From the NCBI GenBank assembly GCA_050258755.1, contig JBLMZI010000005.1, positions 62,001 through 126,000 on the forward strand: a stretch of 64,000 nucleotides of DNA, read 5' to 3'. The notes under the pieces are model-generated. The model did not search any database and was not told where the DNA came from. It saw only the letters and a program-made list of their open reading frames with translations. This DNA comes from JBLMZI01 sp050258755 (GTDB lineage Bacteria; Bacillota; Syntrophomonadia; Syntrophomonadales; DTU052). Below, in pieces: positions 43,343 through 52,004 of this stretch. Numbering within the stretch: the first letter of the stretch is position 1; each line of letters starts with the position of its first letter. The translations under genes and the position numbers were made by a program.

Positions 43343-43431
43343 GCCGGAGTGGCGGAACAGGCAGACGCAACGGACTTAAAATCCGTCGATGGGTGACCAT
43401 CGTACCGGTTCGACCCCGGTCTCCGGCACCA
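43343..43431 (+). tRNA. tRNA-Leu (TAA), integration target of the mobile element
   Basis: Class II tRNA with intact D arm (GCG/CGC), anticodon TAA in CTTAAAA, a long variable arm (GATGGGTGACCATC) and encoded CCA. Its 3' portion from 43368 onward is the left copy of the 67-bp repeat bounding the integrative element, so integration leaves a functional tRNA whose 3' part came from the element. Confidence 0.96.
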
Positions 43432-43434
43432 CTG
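43368..43434. repeat. attL: 67-bp direct repeat, left copy
   Basis: Identical to 52026-52092, starting CAACGGACTTAAAATCCGTC and ending GGCACCACTG. It covers the anticodon arm through the 3' end of tRNA-Leu plus 3 bases. Confidence 0.93.
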
Positions 43435-43584
43435 AATTTATCAGGATTCTTGCCGGTGGAATAAAATGGCAGGAACCTCGAAAATGGCTCATAAAAGTGG
43501 GAGTCCGTAGTGTCTGGTGAAAACCGCAACGGACCCGAGAAGGCTAATCCTCTTGCTTAACCAACAAGTAAGGGGGTTTTTTTA

Positions 43585-44520
43585 TTGGCAAAAGTGTTCA
43601 GTATCAGTAAGGAGATTCCGGAATCATGGGAAGATGCACTTAAGGATTTCCTGCTCTGGAAAATGGCTGAAGGCGTGAGTAAAAGGACAATCCGGGATTA
43701 CGATGAACACATCAGGTTTTTCTTTAATCGGTATCCGGAAGCTTACCAAAGCAGATTGAAAGAGTCGATTTATGAATACTTGCAGCAGCCGGTAAAACCA
43801 GCGACCTACAATTTGAGGTTGGTCTATTTGAAAGGCTTCATTAGCTGGGGTGTCAAAGAGGGCATTTTCCCCGACAATCCGCTAATTGGCATGAAGAAGC
43901 GGCGTGATGAGGGCCGGACCGTTAATATCGACCCGGACATTTTGACCCGGTTAATCGGACTTCCAGACCAAAATACTTACGCTGGACTTCGAGACTATGC
44001 CCTGATTCTCATGACCTTGGATTGTGGTATCCGTCCTTCCGAAGCTCAGGGGCTAGTGCCGGAAGACATCAACACTCGGTCAATGGAAGTCACAATTAGA
44101 GCGGAAATCGCTAAAACCCGAGTTTCCCGAACGCTTCCGCTTTCTAAAATCACGATTCAAGCCATTCGTGACCTTATCAAAGCACGCCATTCTTCCTGGA
44201 AAGTTAATACCCCTTTGTTTTGCAGTGCGGACGGAACCCCATTGAACGCCTATACCTGGGGGGACAGACTGGAACATTACAGCCGAATTCTTGGTACGAA
44301 GATTCGACCGTATGACCTGAGACACAGCTTTGCTCTGCAATTCCTCCGTAACGGCGGGCACGCTTTGGCCCTTCAGAGGACACTAGGCCACAGCGACCTT
44401 GCCATGACCCGGCGATACATCAGCCTAACGCAGGAGGACTTGAGAAACCAGCATAACACCGCAAGTCCATTAAACACATTCGTAAACCAACGTAACAGGA
44501 AGAGAACCCTAGGTGATTGA
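43585..44520 (+). CDS. int: Tyrosine recombinase (element integrase)
   Basis: 311 residues from TTG 43585, 8 bases after AAGGGGG. The N-terminal SAM-like core-binding domain (about 12-105) precedes the catalytic domain with Arg in DCGIRPSEAQGL, HxxR in YDLRHSFALQFLRNGG, LGHSDLAMTRRYISL with the second His, and the nucleophile Tyr in the same RRYISL segment. It lies 150 bases from attL, the usual position for an integrase acting on a tRNA 3' end. It should catalyse insertion and excision of the 8.7-kb element. Confidence 0.95.
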   Translation: MAKVFSISKEIPESWEDALKDFLLWKMAEGVSKRTIRDYDEHIRFFFNRYPEAYQSRLKESIYEYLQQPVKPATYNLRLVYLKGFISWGVKEGIFPDNPLIGMKKRRDEGRTVNIDPDILTRLIGLPDQNTYAGLRDYALILMTLDCGIRPSEAQGLVPEDINTRSMEVTIRAEIAKTRVSRTLPLSKITIQAIRDLIKARHSSWKVNTPLFCSADGTPLNAYTWGDRLEHYSRILGTKIRPYDLRHSFALQFLRNGGHALALQRTLGHSDLAMTRRYISLTQEDLRNQHNTASPLNTFVNQRNRKRTLGD

Positions 44521-44587
44521 GCGCGTCTGGGATTTGGGGAATCTTTTCATAACCCCGCCGCGCGGATTTAAGGCCTTTTAACAGCAG

Positions 44588-44622
44588 AAGAGAGTATGAG
44601 TTCGGCTCATACTCTCTTTCTG
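44588..44622. terminator. Terminator between integrase and Mrr-like gene
   Basis: GAGAGTATGAG pairs with CTCATACTCTC around TTCGG, with AAG and TTTCTG flanks. It serves convergent genes. Confidence 0.85.
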
Positions 44623-44760
44623 TCTCACGATGATGGCAAGCGCCTTTTCTACTGCGTAATACGTGCCCAATTGAGGCTCAAAGTCAGTTTTGGAAGGGTA
44701 ACATATAGCCATTTTAAATAGGCGGCTTAGAAGTCAATTTCTCCTCCCAAGATGTACCAT

Positions 44761-45489
44761 TTACCGCTTCCGCTGATGCTCATAGCAGTAGATGGCTCCC
44801 CCAAACCGCTTCTCGTTATCTAAACAGTATTGAAGGACCTTCTCTGATACAGGTTTACCGCAATGAGCGCACACTGCTTGGGTAGGTTCTTCTGTTGCCG
44901 CCGCCTCCGGTTCGCTGGCTTCAGGTTGCATCTCATGAACCTGGGGCAAGGGGACAACTTCCGCTTCAGCCTTCGCTGGCAATGGGGCTGGCGTATCCTT
45001 GACCGACAGAAGTGCTCTTACCAAGTCATCTCGGTTCCAAAGCTCCACAGCATTGGCCTTGGCAAGTTCGATAGCTTGATTCGTGTAAAAACTATTTGTG
45101 ACGACCATAGCTTTGGTGCAGCCGTACTTTCCCTTCGCCGCCACCGCTTCCTGAACCGCCTTAATCCCGACCTTGTTTTTGTATCGTTTGGCCTGGATGA
45201 CCGTTTTCACGCCGTTTTTGCTTGTTATGAGGTCAGCCCCGTAATCGCCGATGTACTGTGTCCGCTCAACCTTGTATCCCAGCTTTGTAAATAGTACCTC
45301 CAAGTACTTCTCAAAGGTCTTTCCGCTCATTCCATCAATCTGGTCGATACCCGATTCCGCCAGCCGCTTCTTCTCCCAAATGCGAAAGATAAACTTACCG
45401 ATGACCACAAGTGCGATAAGCGCCCATATCGGCCATGTAACAGATAATCCGCTGAATGTTGCTTTCAATAAATCGAGGGTAGATATCAA
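44761..45489 (-). CDS. Membrane-anchored Mrr-like restriction endonuclease domain protein
   Basis: 242 residues from TTG 45489 (AGGGGGA 6 bases upstream; an ATG at 45522 is possible but has a poor site). An N-terminal TM helix (WPIWALIALVVIGKFIF) is followed by the Mrr_cat (PD-D/ExK) domain: MSGKTFEKYLEVLFTKLGY, DYGADLITSKNGVKTVIQAKRYK (catalytic Asp and QxK), and KAMVVTNSFYTNQAIELA. A Pro/Glu-rich linker leads to a C-terminal zinc-finger-like CAHCGKPVSEKVLQYC...CYEH. Mrr relatives cut modified DNA. The membrane anchor suggests attack on entering DNA or another role. It is divergent from the replication gene. Confidence 0.88.
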   Translation of the reverse strand: MISTLDLLKATFSGLSVTWPIWALIALVVIGKFIFRIWEKKRLAESGIDQIDGMSGKTFEKYLEVLFTKLGYKVERTQYIGDYGADLITSKNGVKTVIQAKRYKNKVGIKAVQEAVAAKGKYGCTKAMVVTNSFYTNQAIELAKANAVELWNRDDLVRALLSVKDTPAPLPAKAEAEVVPLPQVHEMQPEASEPEAAATEEPTQAVCAHCGKPVSEKVLQYCLDNEKRFGGAIYCYEHQRKR

Positions 45490-45750
45490 CGAAATTCCCC
45501 CTGTAATACTAGTTTTCACCATATTCCACGCAAAAGGAGTAATCCCTTCTTCCGTCCTTGTTAACCGCCCGGTTTTTGTTCCTGATACCTTGTTTAGTTT
45601 TTCTTACTCCTGTTGTGATTAACATTCTGGTCATCCGCCTAGCCTAGGTTTGAGGCCCAAGCTAGAGCCGGATGGAGGTGAATGAACTCCGAATATGGCC
45701 TCAAATATCAAACTCACCTTGAACGGCGAGTATCGAAAGGAAGCGATAAT

Positions 45751-47949
45751 ATGTCTACAAGCCCTACCCATGCCACCTACATTTACAATCATGACCTTAT
45801 CCCCGAAGAACTCAAGCAATTCCCCCAATGGATTCACTGGAGGGGTGAATGGGATGAAAAGTCAGGGAAACTTAATAAGATTCCTCAGCAAGCCATTTTG
45901 GGGGGAAATGCCAAGGTTAATGACCCATCGTCGTGGTGTGACTACGAAACAGCCGTAAAGGAACAACGCGAAAGCCCGTTACCATTTGGACTGGGCTTTG
46001 TTCTTACTGAAGAAGACGACATTATCGGGTTTGATTTTGACCATTGCATTGATGAGAACGGCAAAATAGCTGATTGGGTTCAGAATGACTTCATTTCAGT
46101 ATTGCGTAGCTACTCCGAAGTATCTCCCTCAGGAAAAGGAGTGCGGATATTCGTCAGAGGTTTCTTGCCCGGTCCATCAAAGAAGACTCAACAAATTGAG
46201 GTTTACGACAAAGGAAGGTATTTAACCGTTACAGGTAACCACATCGAGGGCACTCCGACCAGCGTCGAACATCGGCAAAATGAAATCGAAGCCATCTATC
46301 AAAGGTATTTCGGGCCTATTGAGAAAGCCAAGAAAGCTAAGAATCAAGTGATGCATTCTAGCCACCCCGTATTGGCAAACTACGGTAATGGTCTTTCTGA
46401 CAATCAGGTCCTGTATCTTGCACGTAGCGCCCAAAATCGCGACAAATTCAATGCATTATGGTCGGGAGAGTGGGACTCGATTGGATATCCTTCGCCGAGT
46501 GAAGCGGACCAAGCACTCTGTTCTATGCTTGCGTATTGGACAGCCAAGAACGCCGAACAAATAGACCGTTTGTTCAGGAAATCGGGGTTAATGCGGGATA
46601 AATGGGACGAGAATCGCGGCGAGCATACTTATGGGGAACTAACGCTAATCAAAGCGATTGGCGTAACACTGGAAACATATGACCCAGCCCATCTTCTCGG
46701 CACCGACCATGACAATGCCATCAAAATGAACCATATTGATGTTGCCAAACACATTCTCACCAACTATCAGTGTTACTATTATCAAAACCACCTGTATATC
46801 TACAGCAACGGAGTTTACAGGGTTGGCGACTACCTTATTGAAAAACAGGCCCACAATTTACTTGGTAAACACGCAACTTCCCGCAATGTTAGCGAAGTGA
46901 TTGCCTGGATACAGCGAGAAACCCGTATTGATGACCTCGCCATGAATCCGGATGATGGTCTAATTAATGTTCAGAATGGCCTACTGAACTGGCGGACGGG
47001 TGAACTCTTGCCGCATACGCCTGAACGGTTGTCCACGGTTCAGATTCCAGTTATCTATGACCCCGCCGCCAAGTGCGGAACGGTGGACATTTTTTTGAAT
47101 AGTGTGCTGCCCCAAGACCTTATTCCGGTTTACTACGAGATGCTCGGCTATTGCCTGGTACCTCATGCGAGGTATGAAAAAGCCTTTCTGTTTGTCGGTG
47201 AAGGGTTTAACGGTAAGACTACCGCTTTATCCATTCCCCAAGCCCTGGTTGGTAGTGAAAACGTGGCAAATATGTCTTTACATCAAGTTGAGGGACGGTT
47301 TGGGGCGCAAAATCTTCGGGATAAAATGCTATGCGTAGATGATGACCTTCCTGGACGAAAGCTCGAAGAAACGTCAATATTCAAAAAAATAGTCTCAGGG
47401 CAATCGTTAACGGTGGAAGAAAAGGGTAAGCCGCACTTCAACATCAAACCCACTGTTAAGCTTCTTTTCGCTGCCAATCACTTGCCGGAATCAGCCGATA
47501 ATTCGAACGGGTTCTGGCGTAGATGGATTGTGTTCCCTCTAAGTAATGTATTCGGAACAAATCCAGACCGCGAACTCGGTATGAAATTGACCTCTCCGGC
47601 CATGCTTTCAGGAGTATTGAACAAGGCAATCGAAGGGTTGCGCAGATTGGAGTCACAGAATGGATTCAGTTATGCGGATTCAGATAAATCAGGCCTTGAG
47701 GCATGGCGGTATGAGAACGACAATGTGCGGCAGTTCGTTGACGAATGCTGTGAGATGGCCGGGTATCAGTCAAAAGTTGAGATACACAGGCAGTACATGG
47801 TCTGGGTGGCTGAGTCTGGGCAAACCCCGGTAGGGCGTAATAAGTTTTACTCTCGAATTAAGACGATAAGTGGTGTCGAAGATAGAAAGGACGCCAACGG
47901 AATCCATTGCTTTTACGGTATCCAACTCAATCCATCCGCAAACTTCTAA
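45751..47949 (+). CDS. Primase-polymerase / SF3 helicase replication protein of the element
   Basis: 732 residues from ATG 45751 (AAAGGAAG 7 bases upstream; ATG 45682 has only 3-base spacing from GGAGG). The N-terminal primase-like domain (NrS-1/AEP-related) has GLGFVLTEEDDIIGFDFDHC and SPSGKGVRIFVRG. A middle D5_N-like region (about 290-420) leads to the superfamily 3 helicase: Walker A in VGEGFNGKTTALSIP, Walker B-like DKMLCVDDDLPG, and the sensor region KLLFAANHLPESADNSNGF with arginine finger WRRWIVF. The P4/D5 type is typical of phage satellites and integrative plasmids. It should drive replication of the excised element from a nearby origin. Confidence 0.92.
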   Translation: MSTSPTHATYIYNHDLIPEELKQFPQWIHWRGEWDEKSGKLNKIPQQAILGGNAKVNDPSSWCDYETAVKEQRESPLPFGLGFVLTEEDDIIGFDFDHCIDENGKIADWVQNDFISVLRSYSEVSPSGKGVRIFVRGFLPGPSKKTQQIEVYDKGRYLTVTGNHIEGTPTSVEHRQNEIEAIYQRYFGPIEKAKKAKNQVMHSSHPVLANYGNGLSDNQVLYLARSAQNRDKFNALWSGEWDSIGYPSPSEADQALCSMLAYWTAKNAEQIDRLFRKSGLMRDKWDENRGEHTYGELTLIKAIGVTLETYDPAHLLGTDHDNAIKMNHIDVAKHILTNYQCYYYQNHLYIYSNGVYRVGDYLIEKQAHNLLGKHATSRNVSEVIAWIQRETRIDDLAMNPDDGLINVQNGLLNWRTGELLPHTPERLSTVQIPVIYDPAAKCGTVDIFLNSVLPQDLIPVYYEMLGYCLVPHARYEKAFLFVGEGFNGKTTALSIPQALVGSENVANMSLHQVEGRFGAQNLRDKMLCVDDDLPGRKLEETSIFKKIVSGQSLTVEEKGKPHFNIKPTVKLLFAANHLPESADNSNGFWRRWIVFPLSNVFGTNPDRELGMKLTSPAMLSGVLNKAIEGLRRLESQNGFSYADSDKSGLEAWRYENDNVRQFVDECCEMAGYQSKVEIHRQYMVWVAESGQTPVGRNKFYSRIKTISGVEDRKDANGIHCFYGIQLNPSANF

Positions 47950-47955
47950 GCTGCG

Positions 47956-47996
47956 TGAGGAGGTTCATCCAGTATTGGGTGGACCTCCTCCGCTTT
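47956..47996 (+). terminator. Terminator after the replication gene
   Basis: GAGGAGGT...CATCC pairs with GGGTG...ACCTCCTC, followed by CGCTTTCATT. Confidence 0.7.
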
Positions 47997-48616
47997 CATT
48001 CCAGATTCTCATACGTAATTACGGCCAGCTTATCGCTCCTTTTCCAGTTTTCCAACTTTATATAGACTTCTTCTTCAATGACATTCACGGGGGGATACCT
48101 CTTTTACCTTGCTTTTCAGCAGAAACCAAGAAATAATTGGAAAACTGGCCTCCTTGTGAATATTTCGGGGCTTCTTTGGATTCATAAAGTGGACAACTGT
48201 TGGCTGAAAACTGGCGTTGGACCGAAAACTGGTAATCGAGTACCTTTGGGGGTATTTGTGAGAATGAAGCATGGCAATTACTTAACCGTCTTGATTTCCA
48301 ACTCCGAACCAAACAAGCGGTTTGTAGCTGTATTTCCGTCATGGTTTCTCGTATTGTCCGGTATTGCTTGCGACAGACCCTGATGATGAGGGCTCCCCTC
48401 TGCTCTCAGATTGGTCTGTGTTGCACTACACGCTCTCTTTGCCGCTGCCCCTTTTTATGCCTGGAATACCTGAGTTGTTCACGTTTCTGGCATCGGGGGT
48501 GGCTCAACAAAGAACAACGGCTACACACTCGTTGTGGATATCGGCAAGCTGCGTTAAGAAAACATCACCGCTGTCTATTCTAAGGTTAACAAGATAAATA
48601 CAAAGGAGGTTTTGAA
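47997..48616. other. Non-coding interval of the element
   Basis: No credible protein gene on either strand: frames are short, overlapping and lack ribosome binding sites. It contains the iteron-like repeats and the AAAGGAGG of the following small gene. Confidence 0.6.
48041..48234. repeat. Iteron-like repeats, candidate origin
   Basis: The 9-mer GAAAACTGG occurs three times directly (48140-48148, 48206-48214, 48224-48232) and once inverted (CCAGTTTTC, 48044-48052) within 190 bases, just downstream of the replication protein gene. This is the expected layout for replication-initiator binding sites. Confidence 0.55.
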
Positions 48617-48874
48617 ATGATTAACCCGTTCGTCCAACTCTACCAAAATGAAGGTGTATCGCTTATGGCATTTTGCACAAAGCATGAGTTGCCTATACCC
48701 ACGTTCAAGTCGCTAGTATCTGGTCAAGCCAGCGGTGTATCGCGAAATATGCGCAATATACTGACCCAAGCCGGATTTGATGGAAATATGTTGGATATCA
48801 ACTACCAGGCGTGGTTAAATCGCCGAGCGGAAGAGGAGTACCGTCGCGTACGGGGGGAAGTTCAAAACGCCTAA
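48617..48874 (+). CDS. Small element protein, 85 residues
   Basis: ATG 48617 follows AAAGGAGG by 8 bases, so it is well supported. The sequence is helical with a possible helix-turn-helix-like stretch (LMAFCTKHELPIPTFKSLVS) and a basic, charged C-terminus. It may be a small DNA-binding or copy-control protein by position. No family recognised. Confidence 0.7.
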   Translation: MINPFVQLYQNEGVSLMAFCTKHELPIPTFKSLVSGQASGVSRNMRNILTQAGFDGNMLDINYQAWLNRRAEEEYRRVRGEVQNA

Positions 48875-48927
48875 ATGCGCTTCGGCGGCTAAGACATACG
48901 GCTTATACAATCAAGGAGGTTATTACA

Positions 48928-49221
48928 ATGAAACGACTACCCGTTGACCAAGTATTCAGCTTGATGTCCTATGAAGACAGCAGACTGCATTTCGATACCG
49001 AACCAGTAAGAAAGGCATTCTTCAAATACATGAAGGACAAACTTGCCGATACCTGTGCTGAAAACTCTATCGCTCACTATCTTGCGGAAGCCACCTGGAG
49101 AGATGTCCAGGAACGTAATGCGCTCCTGGCGCGGCTTACAAGGTATTTCAACCGATACGGATGGGACCTGCCCCCGGACCCAAAGTATTATATGGGTAAG
49201 TACACCTCGCTATTTCGGTAA
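48928..49221 (+). CDS. Small element protein, 97 residues
   Basis: ATG 48928 follows AAGGAGG by 8 bases. Helical and charged (ENSIAHYLAEATWRDVQERN), ending in an aromatic tail (PKYYMGKYTSLFR). It sits 53 bases after the previous small gene and before a terminator, so they share a transcript. Function unknown. Confidence 0.7.
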   Translation: MKRLPVDQVFSLMSYEDSRLHFDTEPVRKAFFKYMKDKLADTCAENSIAHYLAEATWRDVQERNALLARLTRYFNRYGWDLPPDPKYYMGKYTSLFR

Positions 49222-49241
49222 TTCTCGCTTCCTTCGCTCAG

Positions 49242-49278
49242 CCCCGCCCACAATCCACAGTGGGTGGGGTTACTCTTT
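49242..49278 (+). terminator. Terminator after the small element genes
   Basis: CCCCGCCCAC (49242-49251) pairs with GTGGGTGGGG (49260-49269), followed by TTACTCTTT. Confidence 0.8.
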
Positions 49279-49331
49279 GGGTGTCAATACCAACCGAACT
49301 ATTATCATTTCGAGGAGGCGCAATACATACG

Positions 49332-49362
49332 AAAAGGGTGTAAGTTCAACCTACACCCTTTA
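49332..49362 (-). terminator. Terminator of the RM operon
   Basis: AAAGGGTGTA pairs with TACACCCTTT. On the minus strand it lies just after the Vsr stop and ends in a TTTTC run. Confidence 0.75.
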
Positions 49363-49373
49363 CAAGCAAATCA

Positions 49374-49859
49374 TTATTTCGTTGAGTCGGTATCATAGTC
49401 AGCCCGCGATTCTGCGGCGAGAAACCCTGAAGGCGGAGGAAAACCACTTTTGGCCTGAGCAATGAAGTTCGCTATCTGACTGATTGTCCCGTAGTAGTCT
49501 TCAATAAGTTGATGCTCCCAAACCCGGAGAATATGCCAGCCGGATTCACAGTAATATTGGGTCACTTCAGCATCCCTTTGCCGGTTTCGCTCCATCTTCC
49601 TTTCCCAGAAGTCCACGTTGGATTTTGGCATTCTACAATGCTGTGGGCACCCATGCCAAAAACAAGAGTCCAGAAAGATTACAATGCGGTATTTCTTGAT
49701 TGCTATATCCGGCTTACCGGGCAGGTCTTTTACATTTCTTCTGAATCTATGACCACGTTTCCACAATTCAACTGTTACGGAGTCCTCGAATTTTGTATGT
49801 TTGTTTTTTACAGCCCCCATTACCCGACTTCGAACTTCCCGTGTTACGCTATCGGTCAT
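49374..49859 (-). CDS. vsr: Very short patch repair (Vsr) mismatch endonuclease
   Basis: 161 residues. Vsr nicks next to T in T:G mismatches that arise when 5-methylcytosine deaminates. Visible are the N-terminal RSRVMGAVKNKHTKFED, the nuclease core GKPDIAIKKYRIVIFLDSCF, the zinc-site/active-site segment FWHGCPQHCRMPKSNVDFW, and RNRQRDAEVTQYYCESGW. Its presence matches the cytosine-5 methyltransferase of the same operon. Start ATG 49859 overlaps the endonuclease stop (ATGA), so translation is coupled. Confidence 0.95.
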   Translation of the reverse strand: MTDSVTREVRSRVMGAVKNKHTKFEDSVTVELWKRGHRFRRNVKDLPGKPDIAIKKYRIVIFLDSCFWHGCPQHCRMPKSNVDFWERKMERNRQRDAEVTQYYCESGWHILRVWEHQLIEDYYGTISQIANFIAQAKSGFPPPSGFLAAESRADYDTDSTK

Positions 49860-50461
49860 GATTCCAAAAGATATTGTTCCGCTTTGATGATTATTTCTTC
49901 CGCTGATTCATTCCGGGGGCGGAGCCTTTCGGCCCACGACCTACCTGGATGCAGGACATCCCAGCGTGAGACGTACTGATTATATCTACCGGAACCCGGG
50001 TCGTGGTTGCCGAAACCATCAATCAGATGATTCCATATCGGTTTGAACGTCTCAATTAACAGTGATTCAGCTAATGGAATCCAGATGTCATCAACCACAA
50101 GATACCTACATTTAAAATCGCTCAACTCAAGGTTTTCAGCTTGTTCAACAGATGAGGCGTGCTCTTGAAGCCTATTGAATAATGCTTTCCCCGGTGCGGC
50201 TCCCAGTCCGAACCCACCTTTTCGCGCGCCGGGAGGTACAGCTTTTCCGACATAAATAGGCTGTAAAAACATGTCATCTCTGTTTTGTTCGGCAATGCGG
50301 CGATAAGCAGTGAATGTACCAGTATAATACAGCGCATATATTCCCGCTCCTTCGAAAGGTTCTGCGGGAGGTAACGAACCAATTTCCCGGCTTAACATAG
50401 CATCGACAACGCTATCCGCCAAATTGCGCTTATCTAATGGGTTGTACGGTGTTTCGCTCAT
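49856..50461 (-). CDS. Eco29kI-family GIY-YIG restriction endonuclease
   Basis: 201 residues. The GIY-YIG fold is visible as GAGIYALYYTG, PIYVGKAVPPGARKG, then LFNRLQEHASSVEQ and the family-specific CRYLVVDDIWIPLAE, IDGFGNHDPGSGRY and WDVLHPGRSWAERL. Characterised relatives (Eco29kI, NgoMIII) cut CCGCGG; specificity here is predicted, not shown. Both ends overlap neighbours by 4 bases, placing it between methyltransferase and Vsr. I see no CCGCGG site inside the element, whereas one occurs at window position 50. Confidence 0.93.
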   Translation of the reverse strand: MSETPYNPLDKRNLADSVVDAMLSREIGSLPPAEPFEGAGIYALYYTGTFTAYRRIAEQNRDDMFLQPIYVGKAVPPGARKGGFGLGAAPGKALFNRLQEHASSVEQAENLELSDFKCRYLVVDDIWIPLAESLLIETFKPIWNHLIDGFGNHDPGSGRYNQYVSRWDVLHPGRSWAERLRPRNESAEEIIIKAEQYLLES

Positions 50462-51639
50462 TGCGCCACCTCCAACCTTCGCTGTCCTTCCAATGTCCTA
50501 CGGACACTTTCAACGACAATTTCTCCAAGCCTTACAGGGACCGCGTTTCCAATCTGCCTCATACTTTCAGACCAGGAACCATCAAATGCGAAATCGTCCG
50601 GGAAGGTCTGTAATCGTGCGCTTTCCCTCACAGTGAAATACCTAACGCTACCGTCAGCTTTAACCACCATGTTTTCACCTCCAGGCACCCCATGGTCCCC
50701 GGCTTTCAATGTCTTTGCGGGTTCATCCATAGGACTTCCTGTATGACCGTGATATGCCCGCGCACCGTCCCGGAATTCATGGTTCATTATGTTTCCGCGC
50801 TTATTAACTCTCTCGGGGTCAGGTAAGCCAACCAAAGCGTCCCTAACCGTTCTCCACGGCAGCGTAATGGGGGGGGTATCGCTTGCTTTAAGTCTACGAA
50901 TACGCCCAGTTACAGCTTGCGGGTTTGTGGCATTGCTCCTTACTCGATGACGGTCCCAATACTCACCTGAAACATATTGGCTCCATAACAGGGCACCGTA
51001 GGAATGGGTTGGTTCTGGGAAAGCCCATTCAATACCTAAATCGTTTCTGAACCCAACAATAAACACTCGTTCCCTTTTTTGGGGCACGCCGTAATCAGCG
51101 GCGTTAAGCATCCGGAAAACAACATTGTACGATAACCCCTTGTGTCTACCTTGGGTATGATGTCGCTCAAGTCTGTCCAAATGCGCTGTCCATTGTTCGT
51201 TCTTTCGTTGTGTAAGCTCAGGATAGGTTACCTGAAGAAGTATGTATTCAAAATATCGGCTGAACGTTTCACGGAGTAATCCCTTTACGTTCTCGATTAC
51301 TACAACCCTTGGTCTTAATTCCCTTATCGCCCGTATCATCTGGGGGAACATATTTCTGTGGTCCTCGTTGCCTCTGTGTTTTCCTCCAACAGAAAACGGC
51401 TGGCATGGCGGACCACCGGCTAGAAGGTCAATGTCGGTATACTTGGTGAAATCAATCAAAGCGACATCGCTTTCAACCAAAGGCCACTCCATTACCACAG
51501 GATTACCCCGGCGTTGGTTTAATCGGATTGTATTACAGGCGTCGTTGTCCCATTCGACCAGTAATTTATGATTAAAACCCGCGTTTGAAATACCCAGAGC
51601 AAGTCCACCCGCACCGGCGAACAACTCAAGCGAATTCAT
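50458..51639 (-). CDS. DNA (cytosine-5) methyltransferase
   Basis: 393 residues from ATG 51639 (GGGGAGG upstream). Motif I is LELFAGAGGLALGISNAGF, motif IV with the catalytic Cys is AGGPPCQPFSVGG, motif VI is VVIENVKGLL, motif VIII is VPQKRERVFIVGF, the target-recognition region is about 200-330, and motifs IX/X are SVRYFTVRESARLQTFPDDF and QIGNAVPVRLGEIV. Protects host DNA from the coupled endonuclease. First gene of the methyltransferase-endonuclease-Vsr operon, so the methylase is made first on establishment. Longer in-frame upstream codons exist but lack a ribosome binding site. Confidence 0.96.
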   Translation of the reverse strand: MNSLELFAGAGGLALGISNAGFNHKLLVEWDNDACNTIRLNQRRGNPVVMEWPLVESDVALIDFTKYTDIDLLAGGPPCQPFSVGGKHRGNEDHRNMFPQMIRAIRELRPRVVVIENVKGLLRETFSRYFEYILLQVTYPELTQRKNEQWTAHLDRLERHHTQGRHKGLSYNVVFRMLNAADYGVPQKRERVFIVGFRNDLGIEWAFPEPTHSYGALLWSQYVSGEYWDRHRVRSNATNPQAVTGRIRRLKASDTPPITLPWRTVRDALVGLPDPERVNKRGNIMNHEFRDGARAYHGHTGSPMDEPAKTLKAGDHGVPGGENMVVKADGSVRYFTVRESARLQTFPDDFAFDGSWSESMRQIGNAVPVRLGEIVVESVRRTLEGQRRLEVAQ

Positions 51640-52004
51640 TACTTCATTCCTCCCCCGTGTAACTTGACAGTCTGGTTTTCTACCTGTATTTTCGCCTAAA
51701 ATCACAAAACTCCTGCAATAACAGAACATTTGTTCCCTGGTTACCGCAACGACCTTTCAGGAAAAATCTCCTGTAAGATTGCCGTCACCACCAACGCCGC
51801 GAAACCCCTTTACCGATTTCCTAGGCACCGGGGGGGGGGAGGAGTGATTGCTTTTTGTGTGGCTTTTTTAGATATTCTTCATTGTTGTGGTTTACTGAAT
51901 GGCGATTACGTGTATTATGAAAGTACTTCGGACCCTCTATCCGTAATCGTTGGTCCGTAGTGTTTCAATTTTATAAGCAAGAGGAAAACGCCGTAATTTC
52001 GGGG
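51640..52004. other. Right-end non-coding region of the element
   Basis: Promoter region for the minus-strand RM operon. It contains a run of ten G residues (51830-51839) and, at 51953-51963, the 11-mer GTCCGTAGTGT, which is also present near the left end at 43503-43513. No convincing gene; the 76-codon frame through the G run lacks a ribosome binding site and a family. Confidence 0.5.

Noticed and set aside
48078..48597. Overlapping short frames in the iteron region
   Set aside because: No ribosome binding sites, no conserved features, and mutual overlap; better explained as non-coding.
51730..51960. 76-codon plus-strand frame through the G10 tract
   Set aside because: No ribosome binding site or family; probably chance, although the homopolymer itself is noted.
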